DNA from: Malurus cyaneus samueli
Lineage: Eukaryota; Chordata; Aves; Passeriformes; Maluridae
Assembly (NCBI GenBank): GCA_009741485.1
Contig: CM019236.1
Location: forward strand, 57,240,574 to 57,304,573
Direction: 5' to 3'
DNA length: 64,000 nucleotides
Part shown: positions 47,601 to 60,500 of the stretch, one piece after another
Layout: every line of letters starts with the position of its first letter
How positions within the stretch are numbered: position 1 is the stretch's first letter
Notes under the pieces: model-generated
What the model was told of the DNA's origin: nothing
The model's database searches: none
The model's input: only the letters and a program-made list of their open reading frames with translations
Program-made: the position numbers and the translations under genes

Positions 47601-49387
47601 TATTGCTGGATATAGACAGACTGCTGGGACAGCTGTTAGTTCATGCAGATGTTCATTTTATGTTCTTAGGCTGCCATCCGGGACTGTTTGAATATGTTGC
47701 ACAGACTCTTCTGGTAAAAAGTTACACTGTCTACTCAGTATCTTGGAACAAAAATACAATATTCCTTGATGATGAAGCCTGGGACCACGAACTTGGTGTT
47801 CAATCCTCAGTGAGCCAGGGCAAACACCAAAGAGAGCTGTGCAGTTGCAAGATTACTGAAGAGCTTTTATACATTTATTACTACTGACTTTTACCTACTG
47901 GCTGAAGCTTGCTGTGACCAACATAATCCCCTAAAGGATTCTCCTGGAATAGCCTATGACCTTGGTGCTCAGGAATCTAGAAAGCTGAAATGACAAGAAA
48001 CTGATCTGCCTAGACAGAAATGGCGATGGGACACTCATTTCCATAGTGCCTCTAAGCAAGTCAGCGTCCTCTTTGGATCATCATCTAAAGAAAACAATTT
48101 CATCTATTAGAGAAAACAGCATTCCTAATTAACTTTTTGCTCTGTGTCTCACCAGGTCCGAATTGTCTTACATTTCTGCAGCTGTTTGGTGCTAAGGCTG
48201 TGTGTTTCCACTGCATTTGTTACCAGAATTTTCCAGGCATTTTGGAAACCAATTGTCAATAACTAAGCAGACAGGAAGAACAGCTATAAATGCAGTAACC
48301 AGATATCTGACCTGACTCTGAAACCTTTTTTGTGTCTGTGATTTCACGGCTGGCAGACTATCCTGGGCCATCTGATACCACATGATGGCTACTCAGTAGT
48401 CACATCACTGTATGCACATCCCAACTGCACCCCTTCCCCAGAGCTGACAATTGCACCAGGGAGGCTTCTGGAATACCATGGCTGGTGCCAGTCTGCTCCA
48501 GACATTGCAACAGCTTTGTGAACTAGGATCTTTGATGCCACTTCAAAACAAGTATTTTTTTTAGATCATCTCCGTATGCTGTTTTTAACTTCACTGCCAC
48601 ATGCCTTCTGCTTCGCTAGCAGCTGCAAAAGGACAAAATCCATTATGGTTTGAGTTCCAACTGTTCAAGCTAAGAGAGCACAAACAGTTAAACTGTATTG
48701 ATAAACTTGCCTGCTATAAACTCATGCCTTTGGAAACTTACTTCCCACATTTGTGTCTCTCCACACAAAAAAAGAAAAAAAGAATTTGCAAACCATATGC
48801 TGTTGTGACATCCATGCAATGTAAATTGATAACCAGTTTGGATGCCATTCTCTGGTTTATTGAAGATCACTTCCAAGAAAGATAGATCTTGCTGACAAGA
48901 CTAAACAAGTGACTTGTAAAGACAAACAAAGAAATAATATGTGGTGCCAGATTTGGGGTTGGTGGAATATGCTGCCCAGGAGAGCTCCTGAATTGGCAGT
49001 GTGTCTGGTGCATGCTTAAAATGAGATTAGTTCATCACAAATTTTACAAAGCAAGCAGGAAATGATAATTTTTGTTTCCAAACCCTTGTCCTCCTCCTCC
49101 CTGACCAGATCACTCACACCAGGGTGGGATGGGTCATTAGTTGACATGCTCCTCTTGCACTAACAAGAGCTGCAAATTCCTTATCAGTGAGACTGAGAAA
49201 AAGCTACTGGTAATCACTCACCAGTTTCATACTTTGCTCTGCCCCTTTTTTCACACATACTGGAGAGTAGGAAGAGATTCATTCTTGAATTTAAATCTAT
49301 GAAATTCAAGACAGCTCAGACCCCATCTTCAAATCTTATTACTATTTTTCTTTAAACTTAAGAGACGTGCAACTCTGGCAAGTAAAT

Positions 49388-49422
49388 TTCCAACGGCATG
49401 AAAATTCCAATGGCATGAAAAA
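49388..49422. repeat. 17-base tandem duplication
   Basis: TTCCAACGGCATGAAAA is followed at once by TTCCAATGGCATGAAAA, differing at one base. It is a small local duplication, probably from replication slippage. Confidence 0.85.
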
Positions 49423-52022
49423 ATTAGTTTCAATTTATTTTACTTATTACAAATAAATTCTTTATTAAAAATAGACAAATGGTTTGGCATTGCTACCTTA
49501 AACTTCCTGATTTGATGAAAACCCCAAGTATCACCAGACTGGTGGGATATTTACAGAAAGTTTCTTTCAAGGTGGACCACAACTAACGGCACAAAGACAT
49601 GGTGTGAATAAGGACAACTGACTGGGCTGAGACCACAGATCTCATCTTTGCATATATTGATTACATGCCTTTGATCAGAAGGCTCATATGAACCAGAGGT
49701 GCCTGATAAATCTGATCTTCATTGAATACCTTCATAACCAGAATTCCTGAGGAGCCGGAAAGATGAGGTGTCTAAGTTCCTCCTTCTTCCCCCAGCAAGA
49801 AGCAAGTGCTGCTGCCACCAGCAGAGTTTCAAATCAGGATTCTCAAACAAGTATGAAAGGAGATGTCACTTATAAGATCCAGGAAACTCCTGAGCTACCA
49901 AAAATTCCTTATGATGACTTGCACCATTAAGATGAAGAAAAAGGTAATTTATTTTACTAAGAGGCCAACAGCACCAGTTAGGCACTTGAAAAATGGGTAT
50001 TCCAGATCAGAAAGGACTATTCAACCATAAAAACAGTTGCTCATATAAGTACTGCAAAAGAACATTTCAAATAGAAAACAATCCTCACAGGCCTGTGGTT
50101 TATTTTCTTCAGATTCCAAAAGTCATTTTTCGGAAGACTCCAGGGAACTATGTTGGGATTCAGACATTAAAAATATACCTTGAAAAAGTGACATCACAAC
50201 TCTAAGGCTTTCTTCTCCTTATTAATAGAAAATGAGAGAAGTTCTTTCAGTGATTTTCTTAAGAACAGAAGTGAAGAGAATAACTCCACACTGAGAATAA
50301 TGAAGTATTCTGTTATACTTAAGATAAAAATGAAACCTGCAATTTTACTATTTCCCAGGGGCAAAAAGGATGAAATTGGATAAAAAGGATGAAAAAGGAT
50401 GGATACAATTCTTGATCCTTGTTTTGAATTATTTTTTTTTCCTTCACCTTGATTTATATTGCTTCTGCATGAAGATGTCCAAAATGCCTTGAGATTTAAT
50501 TATGTAGATGGCTAAAACTCCTCACCTCAGGCTAGCAGCAGCAAAATAGCCATGTTACCTGCAGGACAAACAACTGGTATCTTGATTGAAATGATCTTCA
50601 GAAGCCCAGAGAGCACTACTATAGAAACTTAAAGTAACAAAACTACTGGGGCAAAGTAACTCCGGCTCATTTCGTTGTTGATATCTATCAGCTTTAAATC
50701 ATACTTTGGAAGTGGCCAGTGCTTGTTTACTTTCCTTGCTCATCTATTTGTTTTAAGCATTTGAAGTGAAGCTTTTAAAATGGGATTAAAAGTTACAGAG
50801 AAGGTAAAATGCTATTTTGCATGGCTACATGAAAGTTACTGAGGCCTTCTCTCTTCATACAGCTTTTCTTCCTTGAACAGGAAGAAATTAAGAAAACTGT
50901 TCCTGGAACAAGCAAGAATACTGTTAGAATATCCAGGAAATTACATTTTCTGCTGTAAAAGACTCAAATTCAGGTCTGCCACAGCTGCACCATCTCATCC
51001 AGGTGTGGCATGACAATAGCATGATGACAGCTATCAAAGAGCCTCATGAAACACAACTTTTCCCAGTCACCTTTGGAAGTCCATTCCCTCATGTTACTCA
51101 GGCTGCACTTTAAATTTGTTTGGTATGTGTTATTCTCTGTTTCTCAAATCAGCATGGTCTATATTACGTAGCACAAAACAGAGCAGACAGCAATAAGATG
51201 ACCTTGGTGACTGATAAAGGTAGTTTGTGAAAATCTCTTTTGGAGGAATACAATTCAAATGGAGGGTTAGAACCTCCCAGTCCTTATTTAGGTACGTAAT
51301 CCTTAATTTGGAAAGTTTAATGGTCTTCAGAGCCTTTAAAATCTCACCTGTTTCTATACTTGTAAGCAGATACTACTTACTAGATAACACAATATTTTGG
51401 AGAGAGGAAAGCTAAATGGTATGTCTGCTTGACCATGGTCTATGATGATCTGTAATAACAGCAAATTTATTTCAAGACAACCTTTTAAGATCATTAGTTG
51501 ACATATAATGACTTGCAAATATTTAACAACTGTCAAGTTTAAGATTATAAACCAAACCACCCCAATAGCAGAGTTCGTAATTCTACAAGTGGAGGCTGAA
51601 AAGAATCTCACACTATTTCCAGACTTTCCTAGGAATGATTACAGATAACATTTTACTGTGACAATAGAGCCAGCTTTATCTAAATGGATGTTCTAGCTAC
51701 CAAGGTAATCTAAGTAAGTCTGAGAAACTCTTTGTCTGTCTTGTGAATACCAATCTTCTCAAGTAACTGGTATGGAGGTCACTACTGATGTTTCTTGTGA
51801 CACATGAGTGATTGTGAAAGGAGAACAAAAATTCAGAAAGGAAAAACAGTAGTTGTTTAAAGAAAGAGCTGGGTTTGTATAAAGCTGTTGGAGCAAGAAG
51901 GATTCTTCAGTTTCATGGTATAGATTTACCATCTTGACAGATACTGTCAATAAATGCAGATTTCAGCACATCAGAGGCAGACTGGATTAATATGGACTCA
52001 CTGCAGAGTTTAACTCTGTTAC

Positions 52023-52095
52023 CTTTTAGTAGTGCTGTCAGGATAGCTAAATCAATATCCTGGTGTCCTTCTGATCCCATGCGAAAAACTGTGAT
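52023..52095 (-). CDS. TRPM3: TRPM3 exon 11, N-terminal melastatin homology region
   Basis: This 73-base exon encodes [20 protein letters not shown] and then ALLK plus the first base of a Gly codon. It belongs to the cytosolic melastatin homology region that precedes the ankyrin-like helical part of TRPM channels. The acceptor is TTGACATTGCAG and the donor is AAAAG|GTAACA, leaving phase 1. It is the most 5' coding exon visible. The preceding exon of TRPM3, which should end near a KKKEL motif, was not found in the 11.9 kb to its right, so that intron extends out of the window. Confidence 0.93.
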
Positions 52096-53599
52096 CTGCA
52101 ATGTCAAAAGACAATACCATTAATGAAACCAGGGTAATTTTTTAAAAAAATAACTTAAATCAGGGCAGCATGACTTTAATCTTCAAATGTTCTGATGGCT
52201 ATGAGATACTTTTACTTTATTTGCTTTATGAGAAGTTTGTTAAACAGAATTAATATACAGTATTTCTTCAAAATTTGATAAGATTGAAATTGTATTAATG
52301 ATCATATGCAAAAAAAAAAAAAGGCATTGATTTGACACTTAGAGGGTAAAATTAGAGATGAAGGGATGTTTCCGTATTAGAGTGACATTAGTGTTCCCAA
52401 TAGATTACTAGGAGGATTTAGTTGTATTAGGACTGTGGACCTAATTGAAGGCATGTGGCACAGAATAAATATTTTCAAGTGATATTAGATACTTATTCAA
52501 CTTTGTGATTTTATATAGCAGAGAGTTAGTAAAATAATCTAAGAATTAAGCTTCTAACAGGTCCAGGAACATTTTCAGCCATGTATGGTCAATGACCTAC
52601 CACTCTAGTTATAGACTCTGAGGCACTGAGGTGAGATACACAGTTCGTAAATAATAATAATAATGAATATAGTGCAGCTGTTATTTTAGCCAGATTCACT
52701 CTTGGTTGAGACTGCACTGAAACACACAGGAGTGTAAATCCCCTTGCTCCTCTTGTTTCCGTGGCAACGGCTGGTTTTGGACCTCTGCTTCTTGAAGAAG
52801 CAACAGAGATTGCAGCTTTTTACTAGTGCCTTTCATTTACTCACAAAAACTATGTCATCATTTTGATCTAAATAGCCGTTATCTATTTTCTCTTTTGTCA
52901 GGATTGCCTCAATTATTTTTTTTTTATATAAGTGATATATAACTAGGAATTGCATAAACCTAATTTACACTCATATTGAGCAATGTATGTTGTTTCCATG
53001 TTCCTAGATTCCTACTCACACAGCACTGAACTGCAGCAGCATCTGATACAGAGAAACATCAGGGCACAAAGAGCTGACTACCACCTCAGGAGAAGGAGAT
53101 ATATAAAGTCTGAAGTACAAGGCAAAACTTTGGTGATAAGCTTCAGTTTGACAGCTGAAAAATGCAGCAGAGCCTATCCCAGGAAATTCAGTGCAGCCCT
53201 CCTTTAGCCTATTCTGCCTTAAATTGATCTCTGAGCTCCACGAATTTTAGGAACTTTGGCATCAGTGAAAATAGTATAGCATCTTAGAGGCTAAAAAGGC
53301 AAACTGGATAAATAACAGGAAAGTGGCTTAGCTCAATTAGCCAATTGAGTTAGATGATGTCTAAAACATATAACGTAAGAAATTATTTACGTTAGGTAAC
53401 CTCCCCAGTTAAAGTAAAGTTTTCCAAGTTAGACTTAGTTTGACCCTTCAAAGTGTTTTGAGAGAAAGCATAAATGAAGCTTTAATGAACTGTTTTCTCT
53501 CTCCCTCTGGAATTTCCAGATGTTTCTGGCAAACTGTTTGATGTCTACCCCCATACTGCACATTTAGAATGCAACAGAATAGAACAGGATAAGAACAGG

Positions 53600-53815
53600 A
53601 AAAAAATAGATTATTTCAGTTGGAAGAGACCCTCAACAATCATCTAGTCCAACTGCCTGACCAAAAATTAAAGCATGGTATTAAGGTCATTGCCCAAATG
53701 CCTCTTAAATACAGACAAGCATGGAACATCAACCACCCCTCTAGGAAGTCTGTTCCAGGGCTTGATAATTTTCTTGTAAAGAAATGTTGGATGATAATTT
53801 TCCTAATTTTTTTCT
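53600..53815 (-). mobile_element. CR1 LINE 3' fragment
   Basis: The plus strand reads as antisense CR1: 'ttggaagagaccctcaacaa', 'tcatctagtccaactgcctg', 'cattgcccaaatgcctctta', 'ggaagtctgttccagggctt'. These match the 3' part of avian CR1 elements, so the element itself points to the minus strand with its 3' end at the left. It is 5'-truncated and diverged, and has no coding capacity. Confidence 0.88.
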
Positions 53816-54499
53816 ACTTCCACAATGACTGGCAATGAAGCTTTCCCTGCAGTGCAGACAGGCTGCCCACAGGTAATGTGAGTAGAAATACACATTTTTA
53901 TGTGTCTCATCTCAAAGCACAATCAAGATGTGAGCTGGTAAGACCCTCTTCTCTACACGGTCATGATGTGCTTGCCATGCCACAGACAACAAACATGGAG
54001 GTAACGTGAAATGGCAAAGTGTCCTTCTCTGTCTGAAGGTCCTCAGGAGAAGCAGTCTGCACATTGGGAGCTGAACAGACTGGACAGTGGAGTTTGGAGG
54101 AGGAACAAACAACATCTCAAACAAAACACATCATCAGTGAACTCCCAGCTTGATAAAAAGGAATCACTGAACAGCTTATCACCGCAGGAAAATTAAAGAA
54201 AGCACTTCTCATATATTGGACCACATATAACCCTTAACTTCCAATTTATTTTTCATCGCTCTTCCCATGCATCAGAAAATTAAACCCAGTTCAGCAGAAC
54301 AAAGTATTGCTGTATTAAAAATAAAAGGGAACTATGTAAATTACTTACATTAGAATAAAAGACTGTCTTTCCACATCAACTATGGTTTTATCATTATTTT
54401 TAAGAGGCCTGGCATAATTCAAGTGGTAAAATAAAGAAGACAAATAATTGGGAAAAAGAACTAGAATTTCAGACAGAACCAAGGAAAAATACGATACAT

Positions 54500-54982
54500 C
54501 ATACAATCATAAAATCACAGAAAATTTTACTTCTGTAAGAGGAATTTAATAAGAGGAAAATACCTCTAAGATCATCTAGTTCAACTATTAACACAGCACT
54601 GCCAAGTACACCACTAAACCATGTACCACACAAACTCTTCTAAATACCTCCAGGAATGGTGACTCAACCACTTCCCTGGACAAGCTGTTCTGGTGCTTGA
54701 CAAGACTCAGTGAAGATTTGTTTCCTAATATCCAATGCAACCCTGCACCTTGTGCAACCTCAGGGTGTTTGCTCCTGTTCTGTCACCTCTTACCTGAGAG
54801 AAGAGATCAACCCCTGCATCACCTCCACCTCCTTTCAGGCAGTTTTAGAGAGTGGCAAAATCTCCCCTGAGCCTCCTTTACTGCAAGCTAAATATATCCA
54901 GCTGCCCCAGCTGATCCTCATTAGATTTGTGCTCCAGACCCTTCTGCAGCTCTGCTGCCCTTCTCTGGACAGAGAGCACCTC
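54500..54982 (-). mobile_element. CR1 LINE fragment A, 3' part (host of a nested insertion)
   Basis: Starting at ATACAATCATAAAATCACAG (the antisense of the ATTCTATGAT-type CR1 tail), the plus strand continues 'ctaagatcatctagttcaac', 'tcctaatatccaatgcaacc' and 'ctgccccagctgatcctca', ending 'gcccttctctggacagagag'. The order follows the CR1 3' region in antisense. The element breaks off at about 54982 and resumes at about 55225. Confidence 0.88.
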
Positions 54983-55224
54983 AGAGAATTACAGAATACG
55001 CTGAGTTGGAGAAGACTCACAAGGATCATTGAGTCCAAGCCCTGGCCCTGCACAGGACACCCAAAGAGTCACACCACACGCCTGAGAGGACTGTCCAAAT
55101 GTTTCTCGAGCTCTGTCAGGCTGATGCTGTGACCACTTCTGCCTATTCGAGTGCCCAGCCACCCTCTCAATGAAGAACTTTTTTGTAATATCCAACCTGA
55201 ACCTCCCGTGACACAACTTCATGT
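54983..55224 (-). mobile_element. CR1 LINE fragment B, nested in fragment A
   Basis: The plus strand begins 'gagaattacagaatacgctg', continues 'aaggatcattgagtccaagc', 'tgcacaggacacccaaagag' and 'ctgtccaaatgtttctcgag', and ends 'cgtgacacaacttcatgtc'. This is a different CR1 subfamily from fragment A and again lies antisense. It interrupts A, so it is the younger insertion. Confidence 0.88.
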
Positions 55225-55385
55225 CCAAAACAGAGGACTCAAGATGTGGCCTCACCAGGGCTGAGCACAGGTCACTGCTCTGGTCCTGCTGGCCACACTG
55301 CTGCTATGAGCCAGGGTGCCACTGACCTTCTTGGCCACCTGGGCACTCTGCTGGCTCATGATCAGCTGGCCCTCAACCAAATGCC
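55225..55385 (-). mobile_element. CR1 LINE fragment A, 5' continuation
   Basis: 'aaaacagaggactcaagatg', 'tggcctcaccagggctgagc' and 'cttcttggccacctgggcac' continue the CR1 order expected after the break in fragment A. About 25 bases of consensus seem to be missing at the junction. The right limit is approximate; similarity fades after 'tcagctggccctcaacc'. Confidence 0.8.
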
Positions 55386-57435
55386 AACTGACTTTCAAAA
55401 TGCTCTGAAGTTTAGGGCCTCGGAACTTCAGCTGGTACTGTGGACTTCAGTCTTTTCTGAATGCACAGAATCCTGCAGGCAGTAAACAGGTATGTTCAGT
55501 CTTTTCTTATGGTTTAGATTTACTGTCACTCTCCATAGCTGCTTTCTCTCTGTGGCTGATGCACTCATCCTGTTTGAGGTAACAGAACTTTTGTCTAGGC
55601 AGATACTCAGCAAGTAGGAGTAACCAAAGTTAATCTTATTGTGCGAGGCTATCAGTGAGAACATAGCATCAACCCCCAAAAAACAATCTGTCTGGAGCCT
55701 GAGCAGATAAGCAGAACACAGCAGAAAATCAGAGTACCAATTCATATTTCTGCAAGCATGAAAGATTTAAAATAACTAAAGCAACCTCTACTTTCTGTAT
55801 TCAGAGGCACGAGGACTTGCAGACATGTCCTAAAGTATTTATGCAGAATTGACACTCAGAAATGTCCAATACCTTTAGGACTTACCAAACCTGTCTGTCC
55901 TGCTGGAGACCTCTTGTTCTGGTGTTTTCTTTCCCGTGAGCTAACTGGTAAGTGGTTTATGTTTGCACTGTGGTCACCTAATGCCAAGAGCCACTAACGC
56001 ACCTCAGAATGTGGCAGTGCCACTTTCAGGTACATTGGTGGGTGAATCTCTGCAGAGAACCAACCAACTGTGATGTTGTAGGAGGACATTGGCTGAAGCC
56101 CTGTTAGAACGGCCTACTGATGCTCCTGCACTAAAAAATACGCTGTGCTAAAGGAAAATATCTGGGTCCTAAGCTCCACACTCCTACCTCTTGTTGGATG
56201 AATGTCTTGCATCTAGGTAGATGCAAAAAGAACAGAAAATTAAAGACTTAGAAACCCATTTAATAACTCCCTGCTAAGAAAAAGAAAAAGCCTTTATTTT
56301 AGTGAAGAGAAAATGCCTAAGAGATTTTCACCTACCTACCACAGACTCTGTTGTGAACTTGCACCCTCAGGACAACTTCAGTAGGAAAAAAAATAGAGGA
56401 ACAACCTAGCTAGTGCATATGGAACCCAGGACATTTCATTATAAAATAATAAATCCCAAGAAGTTTGTGTTAAAAAGTAATATATGCTAAGGACTTGCTT
56501 GCATGCCAAAAAGAAACAAGGAGGTAAGAGATGCAATTTTAGTCAAACTACCACCAAACACTCTTCTGTACTGCTGTGAAAAAGGGAAGATTAGTTTTAA
56601 AAGAAATATTCTCTATGCTGCTCTGTTTCACATTGTAGCTATGAAAGCGTTTCCTATTTTTCATAGGAAAATAATGAAATTGTGCTAGAGAGTAAAACTA
56701 CCATTTACCCTCCTCAGCCATATCTTTTGAACCAAAAACCAATTTACTCCCAAAAAAGAAAAAAACCTCAAAATTAAGTACTCTTTTTCCCCTCAGCTAC
56801 CTCCATGTAGCTGATATTTTCAGTTGTTGCTGTTAAACTCAATTATTGTAAAATAACAGTCTTTTCTGTTCATCTGTCACCCCATTGGGTACTTTGAGGA
56901 TGGTCTTATTTTGATTTCCTCCTTTCCTTCCTCAGTGTTAACATCACTTGTGGGCTTGAAATGACTTTTTCAGGTAATTTTCTGAGTCATCTCAGTGAGC
57001 AACTGTGACTTCCAACAGAAAGCATTAAAAAGTATCTTTTTCTTTTATTCTTTACACATATTATAGAAGCTGGTGTTAGCATTCCTTGCAAATTCTATTG
57101 TATTGAATGTTATTGCTCTGCACTGAAGAGAGACATCTTCAGACATACTTATGTAAAACACACAGGTAAATGAATCATCAACAGATGCTGCCCAACAAGT
57201 TGCAAAGGAGTTGAAAGGCAACCGGATTCTTGCTAAATATCTTGGGGTTTTTTTGGTGTGCCCACAGTGATCTACTTGCAAAGTACAGCAGCAGATTCTT
57301 TGAAAGCTGGGGCAGACGGACTCCTTTCAGGCAGAGGTGCTTGGAAACAGTCAATCAAACTTTTGTATCACAAACTACCTCTCATTTCCCTCCACAAAAC
57401 ATGCCTAGTAAAATGCATGAGGCTTGCCCTTAAAA

Positions 57436-57550
57436 ACAGGAAGCGACCCATACTTCCCTGCCCTTCTCACCCCAAAACCCAAACTAAACAAACACAAAAT
57501 CCCCCCTCCAAACCAGCAAACCAACGAACTACAAAGAAACAAACAAACTC
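57436..57550. repeat. A/C-rich low-complexity tract
   Basis: About 115 bases dominated by A and C, with AAACAAACA-type units. It explains why a long plus-strand open frame (57258-57812, 184 codons) passes through it without stops. That frame is Lys/Gln/Thr/Asn/Pro-rich and unrecognised. Confidence 0.75.
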
Positions 57551-60500
57551 AGCAACAAAACGCTGGGAAGGTCTGCCCTTTACCTCATTGCAGATTTTAC
57601 TGAAGTATCTTTATGTGAAGAGGATTAACTTCCAAGAAAGTAAACTAGCTGCGTCCTCATTCTTCCTAGGAAAATGTGGTAGGAAATCACTGAGCCAAAA
57701 CGGACCTTCTTTGCAAGCAGGATTACAGCACACTGTGATAGCTGCCAGCAATAATTACAGTCCAGCAGGGCAGAAACCTAATTTTCAGGCAGGGCAGGCA
57801 GAAAGCAAATAAAATGCAAGAATAGTAAAGAAGAGCAGCAGGATAGAAAGCAAGGTGGGAAGAGGCTGGAGAGGTGCTGGTGGGAAGCAGAAGGAAAGTA
57901 TTATCTGACCTTGGACTCTACCAAAAGCAACTATTTAAAAACTGCTTTGCTTTCTGTTTATAACCAGCTCCATCCTTGTTTGACAGGTTATTTTTTCTTT
58001 CCTTCTCTTGTACATAATTTGTAGCTCAGCAGGGTCAGTTTAGCCCTACTGTGTTTTATTCATTCTTTTGTTTTCTGCCTTCATGCTGATTGAGCTCCTA
58101 AAGTCAGGTAACACTGTTATACCTGAGAGCAGTGAATACCAGACTTCCAGAAATTATTCACACTCTGAGAGACAGAGATAGTGCACTGCTGTGTGAGATC
58201 TCCCAAGTTCTCTATGAATGCACATGCAGGGTTACCTTAGACACATTAATTATAGCTGTCCATACGTAGTCCATAGTGGCACCTACCAACCAAAGGACCA
58301 GCCAAGACAGGGACACCTCAAAAAAACTGCTGAGGAGGGAAGATGCTGTGAAACAGGAGGAAAATGAGGTCTTAGATCATGAGGACAATCCCTGATATGG
58401 AAGAAACGCTGAGACTCTTTAGAGGACAAGAAATGGCTGTGGTTGGCTGTAACAAACAAAAATTTCTGAATTCTTCTAAGTTGTACCCCTATCCTCAATA
58501 AATGTTCACACTTGTATCCCTTACTCATCTGGGTGAAGTAGACCTATCATGTGTGAAGAGGACAGGACTTGTGCAGAGGACAGACAGACACAGTGCTAGT
58601 GCCCAGACTAGGAATTTACAAGACACAAAGTTTGTTTTGCTGTATAGAATGATTTCTAAGCCATCACAGTTTGCCATATGCAGGTCTGGCTGGATATATA
58701 AATGATTAACTTTCATTAAAATGAGCTGCTATGCATTGGGCAGTGTGTACAAGTTTGTGCTCCACAAAGTTTGATTATATCCCTAGAATGAGAAAAAAGA
58801 GCAGTAGGTAATCATCAAGAGCAAATTTCCTGGACCACAGAATGGGAATTAATGAAAAAAAACTTCTTTGAAATAATGTAAAAAAGTGTTTGGTGGAATA
58901 AATTACAGAATATAAATATTGTTTCCTACTACCAGCATATTCAGTTCCTCTTTTTATGCCTTTACTAGCCGAAAAATGAACACATCCATCCTAACACAAC
59001 CTGTTTTTCTCCCTGTTTTTCCATTTATTGTGGAAACTCCACAGAGATGGAAGATCTTATTCTGTTTGATGTCATTGCAAGGGGCCAGGATTAAATTTGA
59101 ATAGCAATGCAGCACCAGGCTGTACTTGGTATTTATTCTACAACATGCAAACATTTAGTTTTTTTAAGTATGGTTAACCTCAACCACTTCAGGGTATGAG
59201 GAGTGAGCTGAAATATGCTCAGATTTTTAGCATGTGTTTGAAGATGGAGAAAACACCACCAAAACTCGAGAGACAGTGCTGTGCACATCTGCACAGAAGG
59301 ATGTTTTATCCTCTGTCAGGAATGAGACAAGAGATGAGGAAGAAAAATAACTTAAACTGCAGATTGACTGTGCCTCCTGACTACACAAGGGATAGCTGAA
59401 GATGAAGGAAAAGAACAGGATAGCAGTGATGAGAGCAAAGAAAGCACCAAGCATTCTAGCTTTGCAAACCAGCATTCTAAGAATCCTGCAAATTATTCAT
59501 GCTTTTAGAGATGGAAGTGCTTCTCATCTTCATTTCATTATGACATCAGGAGAAACTATATGGTGATTTAAATATATTCAAAGTTATTTTTTCTTTTAGC
59601 TACCTCCAGGAAATTTTTTAGTGTCTTTAAATTTCATGTCTGACAATTAAGCAAACTTTTCTTATGCATCACAGTTTTATGTAAGTCAGAACAAAGCATC
59701 TCCCTTTTCTGAAAAGACGCAGGTGCAGTTGTGAGTGCAACCTGAAAGTCTCCTGTTTTAGAAAACAGGTTAGTTCAGCAAAATAGGCAATTGCTTCCAG
59801 AATACATGTTGAAATTTATAATTTAGGTAGGCCTACCTAAATATTACAGAGGAAAATTACTCTGAAAACAGAAGAGAATTTAATAAAACAAAATATTAAA
59901 GGAGGTCAGTTGTGTAAAGTGTCAAAATGGTTCAGATAAGAGGGGAAAGCATTTGCCTTTTTCTTGGAACGAATAATACTATTTATCACAGGGGAAAAGC
60001 TGCTTGATGTGAAAGCATAAAAAAGATCAAAGTGAGCAGATAAGTCAGTGGGTAATACTGCAGAAGAAGGGGGATAGCCAAATAAGAGGAAATCCAGGAA
60101 TGAAAATATTAGAGATAATTGTGTTTAGTGAAAACATAAATTAAGTAGTTTGCTATTTTGATGAATATGAAAGAGAATTCCAAGTGAGGAAATATGAAAG
60201 AGCAGATATAAGGGGAGAAGTTTGAATGCTGGTTGCAAAATTTTAACATTTTACCGCTCCTTCTTCATTGTGCCAGCACAGTAACATTTCATGTTTTAAT
60301 TTGTTTTTCCATAGACTCAATGTCTAGCAAAAAGCAGGGAACAAGCAAAACAATAAGTGCTGATAAGAATGGAAGCAATTCTGCAATTGAGGTGCCATCA
60401 ATTGACAGAAGTTACTGTAAATATTTGGCTTTCCCCATATCTGGCATCTTTTGTTCCAGTCTGGACATCCAAGACACTCTCAATGATGGAGAGAACATGT

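Noticed and set aside
54710..55132. 140-codon plus-strand frame
   Set aside because: It lies entirely within CR1 fragments read in antisense, so it is not a gene.
57258..57812. Longest open frame in the window, 184 codons, plus strand
   Set aside because: It runs through an A/C-rich low-complexity tract lacking stops, has no recognisable domain and is antisense to TRPM3 transcription. It is most likely chance.
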